Shown here: positions 43,422 to 54,555 of the stretch, in pieces
Layout: each line of letters begins with the position of its first letter
Numbering within the stretch: position 1 is the first letter of the stretch
Made by a program: the position numbers and the translations under genes
The notes under the pieces: model-generated
Told to the model about the DNA's origin: nothing
The model's input: only the letters and a program-made list of their open reading frames with translations
Database searches by the model: none
Assembly: GCA_016490735.1 (NCBI GenBank)
Contig: JAEMWC010001386.1
Location: 109,724-173,723, forward strand
Reading direction: 5' to 3'
DNA: 64,000 bases
Origin: Pachyseris speciosa
Lineage: Eukaryota; Cnidaria; Anthozoa; Scleractinia; Pachyseridae

Positions 43422-43637
43422 TCATTCTTGACATTTATTCCGTCTCTTCTTCTTCCTAGTGGGTCCACCTCCTACGAGATTGAAGATTCTTGTGAGCTTA
43501 TATCCCTGCGTGAGTGTATATCCCTGCAGTCTGATCCTGTAGGTATGTGCATCCGGCAAAGATTTGAACTTGTCCAAACCGAAACACTTTTCTTCGCACC
43601 GATTAAAAGGAATTTTATGGCTTTCGTCGGCCGCCAT
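43422..43637 (-). CDS. Small ORF in the right arm of the large foldback (71 codons)
   Basis: The ATG is in the same aaagATGGCGGCCG context as in the left arm. The open frame reads MAADESHKIPFNRCEEK, then LPDAHTYRIRLQGYTLTQGY, then KLTRIFNLVGGG and a basic tail (RKKKRRNK), with a stop. Compared with the left arm it is intact, although the middle differs by indels. The reading frame is recognisably shared over about 60 residues. Function unknown; it could be a gene fragment carried by the element or a short peptide gene. Antisense ORFs at the same place (41526-41720, 43215-43664) are shadows. Confidence 0.4.
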   Translation of the reverse strand: MAADESHKIPFNRCEEKCFGLDKFKSLPDAHTYRIRLQGYTLTQGYKLTRIFNLVGGGPTRKKKRRNKCQE

Positions 43638-44209
43638 CTTTGTTTACTTAGCAACCGAGCCTAACATGTCGGCAGTGTACCCTCCCCTCCCCTGCAAGGT
43701 GTTTTTGTCCGGTATTCAATTTTTGATTTTCATCGAAGACCAAAATTGAAATGGGGATTTTGATTTCCAGTTTCTCACACGTGAGCGGCGTGTTCTATAT
43801 TCATTCAATGAGAGAAAGATCTAGAGTACGAGGGATTCAATTTTTCTAACAATAGATTTTTAGAATAACGGTGGCAATTTTCGTTTTTGATTTAGACGGA
43901 AAATATGAAAATCAAAAAATGGAAAGTCGTTTTTATTTTTTATTTCATTAGAAAACGACGAAAATTAAAAACAGATCTCAACAGTGATTTTTCTTAAATT
44001 CGACAATCAAAAATATTGATTTCAATTTTGAGTTGTCCTTTTTCAATTTTGTTAAAAATGGAATAAATGGAAGGTGCACGGAAATTGATTTTGATTTTCA
44101 AATTTTAATACCTGATGAAAATCAAATGGACGAAAACCACACGGACCCTTGCAGCTGTAGCTTCGTTTGAAAATTATCCGATTAGAAGTGCTCAGGTCCA
44201 AAGTGGAAT

Positions 44210-44530
44210 TTGCATTTGCAATCTAAGTTACAAGTTGTTTTAAAATACATTTAAAAAAACAAAGAAGACCATATTAGATGTGCATTTGTAATCTACGTTA
44301 CAAGTTTTGTTCTTAAAAACATTTTAAAACAAGAGCATGAGGGATTTGCGTTCTAAGAACATGCTATAACACAAACATGTCATATTTGAATTCATGCTCA
44401 TTTCTAACAACAATGTTGGTTTCATCTCTCTCAAGTAATGCAAGGGACTCATATTTCACCTCTAATCTACCCTACAAGTTTAATTCTCATAGACATTTTA
44501 AAAAAATTTTAAAAACAAAGAAAAACATTT
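44210..44530. repeat. Degenerate tandem repeats, about 70-100-bp unit
   Basis: 'tgcaatctaagttacaagttgttttaaaatacattt' recurs as 'tgtaatctacgttacaagttttgttcttaaaaacatttt' and 'tctaatctaccctacaagtttaattctcatagacatttt'. Confidence 0.65.
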
Positions 44531-45435
44531 GAGTTTTGCACTGCTTTTTTAAACAACGATTCAGTTTAAAAAAATTGACTGTACTCTGGTTACTTCTTAA
44601 TTTTCTCTGCGCACACAACTGTGCCAGTGTTTACTCGTTGGCACTCTACCGGCAGGTATTCCTAGTTTATAGTTGCGCTGCTCTTGAGTGTGCTACTGCA
44701 AAACTGATGGAAGGAGAATCTATGTATTATGAAAGAAATCCTTACGTTAATCATTTGGTTGATCCCAGTTATTTTGAGGACCAAACAAATGTCAGGCTTT
44801 GTAAGGCCAATAATTAGGCTGCCTTCACACAGCTAAACAGCAATCAATCCCAATGAAAAAAATAGGTACCCAGTAGGGTACACGAGTCTAGTGCTTCGAA
44901 CTGATGATATTTGTGACTGATTTCACATGACTTACAAAGGGTTGGAAACAAATGGAACCTGACGTGGACACCATTCTGTAGGAGGCATTCGGGTACTACT
45001 TGGAGGAGGGGGAGAGGGCTGGGAAATGGGAATGTGGTTCATGGCATTTTCAAAATACTTCAAATAGGCCCTGAGGCAATGCATTTCACTTGGGGGAGGA
45101 GGGGTCTCATTTTTTCTAAAAATAAATGGAGAATTTCAGTATTATGTTTAGTCTGTGCCCAACGGGGGTGCAATTTTGGGAGACAATTTTGAAGAACAAC
45201 GTTCAAAATCCCAGACTCCTGTGCTGAAACGCGAGGCTGGACTTATGAAACTGAGACCACACAATCAAAGTGAAAAATATTTATTTCAAACCTGTGACAA
45301 GAAAGTCAAGTTACAAATACACGTTACATTTTACTGGTGGCATTACCAAGTTTTTATCATAACCAACAAGTTAAAAAACGTTCAATAACCAGATAGTTTA
45401 TCACGCAACTTGTGAATAAAATATAAGCTTATTAA
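44531..45435. other. Unassigned
   Basis: No recognisable coding domain. The + ORFs 44536-44817 and 45155-45388 have no motif or splice context. Confidence 0.35.
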
Positions 45436-45501
45436 ACTGATCATTGTTGACTTTAGGTATGATTTTAAAACTGATCATTGTTGACTTTAGGTATGATTTT
45501 A
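45436..45501. repeat. 33-bp tandem duplication
   Basis: 'aaactgatcattgttgactt' + 'taggtatgatttt' occurs twice in direct succession without mismatch. Confidence 0.92.
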
Positions 45502-45734
45502 ATACCAAGAAACGAATAACCAAACAAGAATAAACAATTTAGTACTGCAGGTGCTAGTTATCTCACATGAGACTAATTATTGTGCACTTACACTGACAAA
45601 AATATAGAAATTTGACTTGTGTAACACTGTGTCAACTCTTAAGTTGTACATAGCAATGAAAACTCAGAAAAACTGCACAATTCTTACAGTTTTATCTACA
45701 AACATCTGTGGAACTGACTATAAACATGTTTACC

Positions 45735-45945
45735 TTCGCTGGACATTCGATTTGTCTTCGACAGAACAATTAATGTCAGCCTCAAAAGAGGGTTTATTGT
45801 CCTCACAGGACGGTTTATTGGCCTCAACCAAGGGCTTTTTGTTCTCAAAAGTGGAAATCATACTAATCTTACACGGAAATGCAGTCCGCTTGAATTGATC
45901 ACAACGGCTTCGTTTAAGCTTATATTTGTTCGAAACCATCGACCT
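45735..45945 (-). CDS. Possible exon, Lys/Glu/Pro-rich
   Basis: The minus strand is open from an acceptor-like CCACTTTTAG (about 45946) to a donor CGAAG|GTAAAC (about 45736). It includes MVSNKYKLKRSRCDQFKR, then ENKKPLVEANKPSCEDNKPS (two imperfect 8-residue repeats) and SVEDKSNVQR. No family is recognised. The donor is phase 2 and does not link by phase to other exons found here. Low confidence that it is expressed. Confidence 0.3.
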
Positions 45946-46046
45946 AAAAGTGGTAGAACACTCACAATACCTTCTGCTTGATTGATTCAATGCATGTTAA
46001 GGAGAGTTTAGCAACCAAATCTAGAATAATTCAACGTAAAACGTAC

Positions 46047-46136
46047 CGGCCGCTTCGCGTCGTCAGCTACAAGAATCTTCAGCACAGATTCCCACGTGGC
46101 ATTTTCGGATGCAGGTTGTCCACGAACAATTTTCAT
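46047..46136 (-). CDS. Possible first exon with ATG and donor
   Basis: ATG (46136-46134) opens MKIVRGQPASENATWES, then VLKILVADDAKRP, and ends exactly at CGGCCG|GTACGT, a good donor in phase 0. 30 codons, helical-looking. Its CpG content is higher than its surroundings, consistent with a gene start. Downstream exons in matching phase were not found. It may be the start of the Ser/Asp-rich gene further left, but this is a guess. Confidence 0.3.
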
Positions 46137-46139
46137 TAG

Positions 46140-47224
46140 ATACGATCAGATACGATGGATTCAAGTTTTCGGATCGATCGATAAATATTTCAGCAGCATT
46201 CGTCGATACTCTGACGTGCCTATCTTGTTGTCTGTTTGCGTATCCACGTTTACGAATCGATTGAAGAAAATTGAGTCGATACTCCAACGCAATTGTGGAC
46301 AGTGAACAGCTCTGACTAGATAGAGTCTAGAGCACATGCGCACTAGACTCAAAAATTACACGATGTTAGGGTAAATTTAAGCCTAACTTTAACCTAACAA
46401 AACCTTATTTTTTTACGGTTTTACTCTCTTAACCTAACAAATTCCATGTTAGGCTTTTGTTTGGTTTATGTAAGGCCACAATTCACCAAATCAGGTTTAA
46501 TTTAGGCCTGAATAAGGCTTTGTCAGGCCAGACTTTTTCGTACGGGTGAGTCAGTGGGTTCACTTTGGTCTTAGTTGGCCAATGACCCTTGACTTGCACT
46601 ACAGTCTTATCTTCATTTTCAGACTCTTCAGCTACTCGATCATTGATCACAGGCCTAACAGGAGAATTGGGAATTACACAGCATTAGAATGCATGGGAAA
46701 GACCTTGATGAGTGTTGAAGATAGCTTTTACAGCAAGGAGTCATGATTATTTGGCCAAGAAGAAACAGATTCATCTAGGAGAATTTGTTTCTCAGAAGAA
46801 ACCAATGCTCCTGTTTTCAAAGATTTGCGATGGTAATCTTCAAAAATCTCCTCGTCAATTTTTCGCAAGTTGTTGGGAAGTCTATGTCGGTTTCGCATTG
46901 AGTTTCCTGAGACACTGTTTTGAAATATAAGCTGATGTTGGATCCACAGTGAACTGAAGAGAAAGAATTTCTTGGTAAACATTACATGTAAATGCTCTGT
47001 GACCTTGCACAAGATTTCTGTCACTCAACTGTTCGATGGCTGAAAATCACAGTAAACATTGTATGTTTTGATCCATTTTAAATGGAAAACCCCGCTAAAT
47101 TTGGGTGGCATAATGCATGCATGCATACATTATATTTAATGTTTTAGATAAAGACCAATCAGAGTTTGCTTGAACAAAGACCACTATCTGGCTACCAATC
47201 ACAGTTCTTTCCAAAGATCCTGGA
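46140..47224. other. Unassigned, with one possible minus exon
   Basis: 46370-46549 is an aacctaac/aggctt-rich terminus (see 38456). About 46560-46660 (-) reads PVINDRVAEESENEDKTVVQ between TGTTAG and AAA|GTGAAC, a weak exon-like acidic stretch. Nothing else is supportable. Confidence 0.3.
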
Positions 47225-47327
47225 AAAACAGCAGGAAACTGGAACATGATTAGTGACTCTGGTTTTGCAGACGTCCCTTTTCCACATGCATCAAAGGAAA
47301 TAGGAGACATCTGCACGCAGGCTAGTT
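47225..47327 (-). repeat. Dispersed repeat, inverted partner of 38270-38375
   Basis: On the minus strand it starts agcctgcgtgcagatgtctc and continues with sequence similar to the partner. The similarity extends beyond 100 bp only weakly. Confidence 0.6.
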
Positions 47328-47879
47328 TTTGTTGTAATACTAAAAAAACACTGTGACACATGTACTGACAGAAGTTGTCCCAATAATATAAAAAATGTTT
47401 GCCGAATGGGTAATTACAGCAACTTTCTTCCATGATGCAAAAGATTGACCATGACCCCATAATTAATGCTACCAATAAAATTTGTTACAAATGTCAATTT
47501 TCTCAACAGTTCTTGAACTATAAAAATCGTTTTGAGGTCCTAATTTCTCTTGCAGTATGAAAAGAGATTGCTTTTGGAAGTTGATTATTGTCACGGCCGG
47601 TTAACAAAATGTGGCTGTCTTTAAGCAAGCTGCTGAATATCTATGGTTGAGAGCACAACTGAGTGCAGGGAAAGAGTCAGTCTTCATTTTTGGAATTTGC
47701 CCTAGTATTTCGTTCTTTTTATTTATTTATTTTTTTATTTTTGCCAGAGCGGGTTTTTAAATTGTTGCACAAGAATTTAATTATCATTCTTGCAGTCAGG
47801 TAAAATCAATGCTTGGTGGCATTTGGCTACATTGAGGTTTCCATCATGCAAATCCTTTTTAACATTATGAAAACCACGA

Positions 47880-47957
47880 TGAGCCCTATGGACACTCGCA
47901 TAATGGGCCACTTTGGGATGTCCCTTGTTGGTGTCCATATTAACAGGGTTCCACTGT
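47880..47957. mobile_element. Right end of a truncated pogo/Tigger-type element
   Basis: 'ttggtgtccatattaacagggttccactgta' carries the CACTG|TA terminus like the MITE at 12419-13089. No left terminus was found within 2 kb. Confidence 0.45.
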
Positions 47958-47959
47958 AC

Positions 47960-48590
47960 TCATGAAACCTACATGTAAAGTGCTGAATCAATATGTAGCA
48001 TCAAACCCTATACATTATTTGACATTGAGTAGCTATAAATATAATTTACAGCACCTATACCATTATTAAAGAACTCTAATCATTTAATCTTTGTTACCAA
48101 TCAATGCTCCTATCATTGTTTGCAATTCATCATCACTTTAATTCATAGTCGGCATGAAAACAAAGAACAAGACAAATTGATGGGATGGCCTATTAACTGT
48201 TCTCCTCATCAGACTCCTCAGTTTACACTGTGTATAAATGTGGTGGGGATGCTAGATAATCCCTATTGATCACTCAGGAGAAACCCTGCAGACCCCTCAC
48301 AGGGAAAAAGTAACAACAAAAATAGCAACTTTGAAATCTGAAATAACTTATGAAAACATTTAGAAACAATGCCAATTATTGACATCCAATCAAAGGGACA
48401 AAAATTGCAGCCCAAAATTTTTGGCATATTAAATTCTGCTTATTGATAGCATCACAAGCTGGTACCTATCACTTACTATACTACTGTAAGAACATGAAGG
48501 GTGGAAAAGAGGAACAATTATAATAAATTTATACATCATATTATTCAAATCCCTTCTGGAGCTCAGATTTTTCCAGGGCTTCCATTTAAT
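47960..48590. other. Unassigned
   Basis: Nothing recognised. Confidence 0.3.
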
Positions 48591-48592
48591 TG

Positions 48593-48975
48593 AAGGGTGT
48601 TCTGCAAAAGGGGCGTATTGCTTTTTTGCCTTCAAATCTAAAATACAGGTGTATCTCTAAACTCACTCTGCTTTGGCACATACACTACAAATGATGATCC
48701 GAAGGAATAGCTTATGACTTTTCCCCAAAACTCAAGAAACAGAAACAAAAGAATCTGATGCATGATTCTTTGTTTTTCTTGGTCCAGTTGTAGGCAAAAG
48801 TCATACGCTAATTTGCTGAATCCAGGCCTTTAAATCACAGAGTAAGTGCAGAACTTCATTTTTGACACCATAACCAGTCTGTATGCCAAAGTACATGTAG
48901 AGTGAGTTTTGAGAGATTTGGATTTTAAGGCAAAAAAAGCAATATACACCCATTTTGGGGAACACCCTTCAATTG
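48593..48975. mobile_element. Foldback MITE, about 95-bp arms
   Basis: The left arm (ttaattgaagggtgttctgc...ggtgtatctctaaactcactct..tttggcac, 48590-48685) pairs with the right arm (tgccaaagtacatgtagagt...acacccttcaattga, 48890-48977). The spacer is about 200 bp and non-coding. Confidence 0.7.
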
Positions 48976-48979
48976 ATGT

Positions 48980-51000
48980 TACATGTATTTCTATCATGTT
49001 GTTAAGTGATTGGTGTTGGTAATGTGGCATAAAATGGATCATCTCCAGGAAAAATTAGCCGTCTTCTGATTTCTAATAAATAAGCTTAAATTAAGCTTAA
49101 GCTTATCATCAGCATCAGCAACACATTGTCATTAATATTACTGTACCTCCAGGTAAACTCCAATTAAAGTGTTACATCCTGCTGGACATGTCCTGCTTGA
49201 TCAGCTTACACCACCGTCTCTACAAATTAACAACAAATATTTAGTTAAGCCCTGGCCAAACAGTCTCACAAGTAGCCGCAAGTTGAAAACTTGAGTCTAA
49301 CTGTGCCCGTTTGCCCAGGGCTTGCGTGCATGCACTTCTGTTGGCTTGCAATGCTCGCCATTTGGCCACCCATCTTACCCAGTCCTCACCATCAAAGCAA
49401 GTACCTCAAGCAAGCAATCTTGTACCCAGAGTACTCAGGCTCTTTGGTTGGCGGGTGGCCACCCAGAGAGACTATAGGGTAATGGAATTAAAGAATTGAT
49501 TGATTGGTCGCCTGTATAACAATAGCAGTCTCAGGAAGTCTGTTACCAAACGGAAACCCAGGAACCTGTGACTGTTATTTTTCTATTGCCCCTGATTTCT
49601 TATGGCTAAAGCATGTCAAAAATTAAAAAAGGAAAAAAAAAAGGATTTTGATTTGTGTGTAACAGTTTCTTATTGACCAAACAGCCGTTTTGCATGAGAA
49701 GTTTGCCATGGCTGTCATATGACAGCAGAACATGGCAAAATAATGCAAGCAGTGAAAACTAGTTACTAGTAAAACATTGTATTAGCCTTTCTGGAGAGAA
49801 AGCCATGGAAGAAGGTATTGCTGAAGCTGTTAGCAAGTGTGGAAATATAAATGTAGTTGAAGAAGACATTGGTGTGGTTTCCACTAAAATATATCGAGTA
49901 TGTTATTCGCTGGAGACAAGTACTGTAAGAAGGGAAAAAAAAGTTCTCTGACATTAGCTAGTTGTACAGAACCTCTCTGGCTGAAAATTTGGAGACTAAG
50001 AGGTCTCTTGCCAAGCGGAGTCCATCTCAGGTTGCCATTTCCCCTTCGGTTTTGCCACAAGTGAAATGCTGAAGACAACTGCAACTTGATGACTAAGCCA
50101 AAGAACGGCACTTGCAGGCTAAAGTTTCACTTTTACAGTCACGGCCTATCTTACGTACCGAAAGCGCCAGGGGCTACATAGCAAACCAATGAACATTATT
50201 TCTCAGTGAAAAAAATACAGTTTCTTCTTTCTTCCAATTTCGTTTGCAAGAATTAACTTTGCCATTCTTGAACACCTTGGATGCCATGTCAAGTCATACC
50301 AGCTTCTGGGGTAAACCCAAGTATGCACCTTAAAAAGACCAGAACCCCAGATTTTCTGGAATATCCCAGAGTCTCTCCAGGCATGACCTACCCGCTAACC
50401 AAAGAGCCAGAGGACTCTGGGTACAAGATTGGACAGCCCAAGACTAAGCCCGTAACTTTGAATTTTTGTTCTTTTTTTTTTGCGAATTGCATTCTACTTG
50501 AGAGGAAACAAATTCTCTACGTAAGTTGAGCTTTCTGCTACTTGCGACTACTTGTGCATGAGTTCGTTTGTTGTGTGAAACAATGGTCCGGTGAGTTTCC
50601 CTTGAAATCTTACAGAATGTATAAGCTGTTATTTTTATTCGCATGTTTATTCTGCTAATTTTAATATTTTTGAGAAAAAGGGATAGGCCCAGACCAGACT
50701 GTGTTCCTTGTGGATCGTTGTTTCCTTGAGTCAGCAATCCAGTTTCACTGTATCTATCCGTTCTTGTTGCTTCTCAAAATGGTAATTCCAGTGGGGGTTA
50801 AATACTGGCCGTTTTTTCGCCTTGCTTTACAAGTGTTGAGGTCTTAAAAGTGATGAAGCCTTTTTTTTTTTTGCAATGCTCATTAAGTGAGCAACATGCA
50901 GAGTGACTCGGTTTGACCATCTCAAGTTGGCAATGAGGAACTGTCACGTTTCAACATTTTGAAGCGATGTGAATGTGCATAAAAATGAAACACACGGGTA
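48980..51000. other. Unassigned, with an inverted pair of repeats
   Basis: 'caatcttgtacccagagtac' + 'tcaggctctttggttggcgggt' (49412-49455) pairs with 50370-50436 (acccgctaaccaaagagccagaggactctgggtacaagattg). These are probably two copies of one dispersed element. The short ORFs have no motifs. Confidence 0.4.
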
Positions 51001-51004
51001 ACTA

Positions 51005-51070
51005 CAGTCGAACCTTGATTATCTGGACTCGTGGAGACTGAGATGAATAGTCCAGATACTTGAAAATATG
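51005..51070. mobile_element. Left end of a pogo/Tigger-type element (truncated)
   Basis: TA|CAGTCGAACCTTGATTATCTGG is followed by a subterminal pair 'tctggactcg...agtccaga'. No right end was found nearby. Confidence 0.45.
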
Positions 51071-51165
51071 AATATTAATGAGCCAAAACTAAAACTGAAT
51101 GAAAACTGGGAGCCTACAGTGTACCTCATTTACGTGCGTCGAAGGCTTTTGCAGAACGAGGCTTA

Positions 51166-51296
51166 GGCTATGTCTACACTATACCGGATAGCTCTTGTGT
51201 CGGCACAAAAACCATATCGGATGGGGCATTTGTTCACATTCAAAATGATTTTTCACAACGGCATAAAATGCTATCCGGCATAGTGTAGACATAGCC
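51166..51296. mobile_element. Harbinger-type MITE, 131 bp, TTA target duplication
   Basis: The ends ggctatgtctacactataccggatagc and gctatccggcatagtgtagacatagcc are inverted. TTA flanks both sides (51163-51165, 51297-51299). Confidence 0.8.
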
Positions 51297-51689
51297 TTAT
51301 TAAACAAAGGGCACTATCTTTGTCAACTACAAAAGTTTCAAAGCCATTCCAGCCTTGTTCACCGTCACTTTTTACCCTCTCGTTTTTCATCTTCCGGTTT
51401 TGATAAGCAAAAAACTACCTGATCTCAAGTTAGAAACATCATACCTTCATCAATGCGCATAAAAATCTTTGGACAATGCATCCACATGTGCTTCAAGGTT
51501 TCCTCGCACAGGTCACGCAACCACTCACTGTACGGTAAAATTTCAATCTACGACGACAAGAAACAACAGTCGTCAGATGAAACACATGGAATTCAAAAGA
51601 ATTTAGCATAATTATTTTATGGTTCTTACCTGGAAGGGTCCACTATATTTAGGTGCGGCTGGAAAGAGTGGACCAGCAAATCTTGACTT

Positions 51690-52355
51690 GAATGAGTGGT
51701 CATATTGTCACAGGGTGCACAGGAGTTCTGTTCGATTGTACACGACAAAGTCTCACCTTGTTAATTCCAAAATATGTTCACTTTGTACAATCAAGATTAT
51801 CGAAATGAAATCCTTCTGATTTGTGAATGTTTTCTGCGTTATATCCTTCTATATCCCCTGGATTGTGGGCAGGGAGAAACACAGTCACGCACGCAAGCGA
51901 ACTGGCGAGGAGACACGACGCAGGGGGAGCGTCTTCTCGCAATTTCGCGCCCGCGTGTATTTATTCCATTTCACAATCCATCGCTGAAATTAGAGGCTAC
52001 TCGCAGTCTATACAGTATAAGAAGAGTAAACTTTACTTTTCGTTTACTAGGCACTTCGTGCCTCGTTCGGAACACTTCGCCTTCCGATTTCCGAAGTTTA
52101 TTCGTTGCCCTTCGCGCAAAGATCATTGCGCCCGTGGCCAGCATCAGTTGACGCCGTATATACAAGTAAACATGGCAGAAAGCCATATCAGGGAGACAAG
52201 ATCAGGGGATATAGAAGGATATGAAAAAAAAAAACATTCACAAATTGGAAGGATCTCATTTTGACAATCTTTATCATACAAAGTAAACATATTTAGGAGT
52301 TAACAAAGAGAGACTTTGACGTGTACGATCGAACAGAACTCCTCTGCACCCTCTG
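51690..52355. mobile_element. Foldback element, about 160-bp arms
   Basis: Left arm 51700-51875 and right arm 52197-52350 are diverged reverse complements (aggagttctgttcgattgta / acgatcgaacagaactcct; atatccttctatatcccctg / ggggatatagaaggatat). Both arms encode a similar short frame (GDIEGY...NIHK.EG.HFDNL). In the centre, 'agtaaacATGGCAGAAAGC' on the + strand resembles a start codon in good context (MAESHIRETRSGDIEGY), running into the right arm. It may carry a gene fragment. Confidence 0.65.
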
Positions 52356-52359
52356 TTCT

Positions 52360-52946
52360 TTCACGCACCCACAGCTATTGAGGTTCCTATTAATGTTCTG
52401 GCGAGGAACTCTTAAATGGTCACAATACCTCAGCAAAACAAAAGCATGTTTTATAGATCTTTTTCGCCTCGTTGCTTCACCACTACTCGTAGACATCTTA
52501 CAAGATCAAGACAAGAGTATTCCACCTGCTTGATACCCTGGGTTTTTGCACACCAGTATGAGGGAAAAACAGAATGGTCGAGAGAGGTAGACACGTCAAT
52601 TAAATGTTAGATGATTACTTCCAAGGGACACTTGCTTTGTATATGACAAAGTATAAGACAAACCATTTGTAAAAAATAATGACAGTTTCCATCACCAATC
52701 AATCATTTAGTGGGGAACAGAATTTTGAGAATATACATGTACTCTACTACCTTTCCCTACAAATCATCACCGCTACATTTTCTATAAACAGCAGTTGAAG
52801 AGACTTGCAAAGAATCAAAACTGCCTGTCCTGCTGAGACACTTGATGATATCAGACATGTTCAAAATTGTGTGACCTTGAGAAACACTATAATGAAAAAC
52901 TGGGCTTAATTTAATTATAATCAGCCTTTTCCGAAAAATATCCGCA
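52360..52946. other. Unassigned
   Basis: Nothing recognised. Confidence 0.3.
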
Positions 52947-53199
52947 TACAGTCAACTCTCTCGTAAGCGACCACCCTTGGTGCACGACAAAGTGGTCGCT
53001 TACGAGAGGTAGTCGCTTACGGGAAAGATCAACAAAATAAGTCTAACACTGGATTGATCGATTAGTTACATAAACATATTACCTAATCAGCTAAAATTGA
53101 GCAAATAGAAAGTAATTTATTTGATTTTTTTCAAATGCAACAAGTTTCGGGAAAAGTAGAGTGGAGTGTACAGTACTTGTCAATGTGTCTCATGTTAAT

Positions 53200-53460
53200 G
53201 AAAATCACCTGAAATTTAAACCGATAACATCACAACCAATAACATCACGACTCCGTTGACCAATCACATCAACGACCAGCGTACTTATACCATCTCCTGA
53301 CGTTACTCCAATCACTTGACTCTGATGATGACTTCTGCTCAGGTTGTCGAAACGTCAGTCAATGTCACCACAAACAGTCCTTCTCAGGACTACACTCACC
53401 CGCACGATTGTGCTTCACTTAGTTATGATATGACTCCTGGGTTCAAACCATTTACGACCA
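53200..53460 (+). mobile_element. Penelope-like 3' tail with hammerhead-like motif
   Basis: 'tgaccaatcacatcaacgac' and 'cttataccatct' lead into CTGATGATGACTTCTGCTCA + GGTTGTCGAAACGTCAG (53322-53358). This contains CUGAUGA, a short GAC/GUC stem, GAAAC and GUC in hammerhead order. The downstream 'acaaacagtccttctcaggactacactcac' has a gtcct..aggac hairpin. No coding part of the element is present. Confidence 0.5.
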
Positions 53461-53530
53461 AAACCTAGGAAAACAACGTCAAACATGGGTGCATACAGTG
53501 TATACTTGAAATCTTAATAATGTATTTACA

Positions 53531-54082
53531 TTACTCGGTCGCATTCGACCGCTTATCCATGAAATCTAGAATGCTCGATTGCTTCTGTGACTTAAGCCTC
53601 ATGTCAACAAGAATATCAGACACTTTTGTGAATGCAGTGGACAACTCCTCGCAACTCCGATAATCTGCAAACTCAGCGATCTGACGCACAAGATCAAGTG
53701 CTCCTTTAACTGTTTGCACTGCTGGGATTGGTAAGGGAGCATTGTCACTGCTATCATCACTGTCGGAATCAGTTGCTATTTCCGTCTTGTTGCTGTTTGA
53801 GTGAGTAGCGATAACCTCATCTTGTAGGGTCTCCCTCCAGTCAGGGCCGGCGGGATCTAAGGAGTAATAGGCGTCTGCATCATCGTCGAAGGCAGCATAG
53901 GGTGCAGCATCAATACCTTTCTTAGACATCTTCTGCACCAGGGCTTCAAGGTCTAGTAACTCCTCACCGGCAAACGAGTCATCGTCATCTTCATCCAAAT
54001 CCATGGCTGAGGGGTACATTCCATCATGTCTGAAATACTTACTGATTACCTCGCACTTACCTCTCACGCATTTACCATCCAT
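53531..54082 (-). pseudogene. Tigger transposase, C-terminal part
   Basis: A 183-codon minus frame. It begins just past a stop and frameshift in the transposase (the expected 'VNAW' is a stop) and continues with SKYFRHDGMYPSAMDLDED, a long acidic region, and SRSCEELSTAF-like helices near RQIAEFADYRSCEELSTAF. The end is LKSQKQSSILDFMDK. QSSILDFM fits a PCNA-interacting (PIP-like) box, a feature known from pogo-family transposases (established for pogo; here inferred). This part has no catalytic residues. It follows the catalytic frame directly downstream on the same strand. Confidence 0.75.
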
Positions 54083-54555
54083 CGCACAGCCATTAGGAGG
54101 TTCACAGACTTTACTATCTTGCAGGCAGAGTGTTCTCCGTCAACTTGACTAATGATATGCCACAGTAACTTCCTTTTGTAGTAGATCTTCCACACCTTGA
54201 TTATACCTGCAGCCAGGGGCTGCGTGCGCAATGTGGTGTTCTTCGGTAGAAAGGCCACTTTAATGTTGGAGAACATGTCTGTCAGCGAGGGTGGATGGCA
54301 TGGTACATTGTCTAAGAAAAGGATAATATGCCTTTCCTCTCTTTTCAGACAGTTGTTCAACCTGGAAAGGATAGTAATTATTATCTCAGTTCTCATCCAC
54401 GCCTTCTCGTTGCTGAAGTACTGGGCACCGCAGGGGTATGATGGATTTGCCAAAGGTGCGAAGCAGCGCGGTCGTCTGCTACTTCCTATCACAATAAGGG
54501 CCTCTTTGTCGCCCGCTGCATTCACAAACAATGCAGCAGTTATTTGTTGCTTCAC
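54064..54555 (-). pseudogene. Tigger transposase, central DDE part with lost third Asp
   Basis: A 163-codon minus frame reading KQQITAALFVNAAGDKEAL, then ILFLDNVPCHPP with the second catalytic Asp, then FLPKNTTLRTQPLAAGIIKV. In active Tigger proteins the last block is 'QP.D.G'. Here the Asp codon position encodes Ala (GCT), so the third catalytic residue is lost. It overlaps the previous frame at its end and the next at its start through frameshifts. Family assignment (DDE_1, Tigger/CENP-B-like) is firm from these motifs. The protein cannot be catalytically active as it stands. Confidence 0.85.

Larger units (their letters stand above)
40987..44147. mobile_element. Large foldback element, 3.16 kb, arms of about 0.85-0.9 kb
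   Basis: The left arm (40987 to about 41885) and right arm (about 43265 to 44147) are reverse complements over their whole length with scattered substitutions and small indels. The termini are GGTCCGTGTGGTTTTCGTCC...GGACGAAAACCACACGGACC. A direct repeat CTTGCA flanks both ends (40981-40986, 44148-44153). The 1.4-kb middle is C-run rich and non-coding (for example 42720-42810, 43200-43260). No transposase was found. Mutator-like and foldback elements have comparably long arms, but the family is not certain. Confidence 0.85.
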
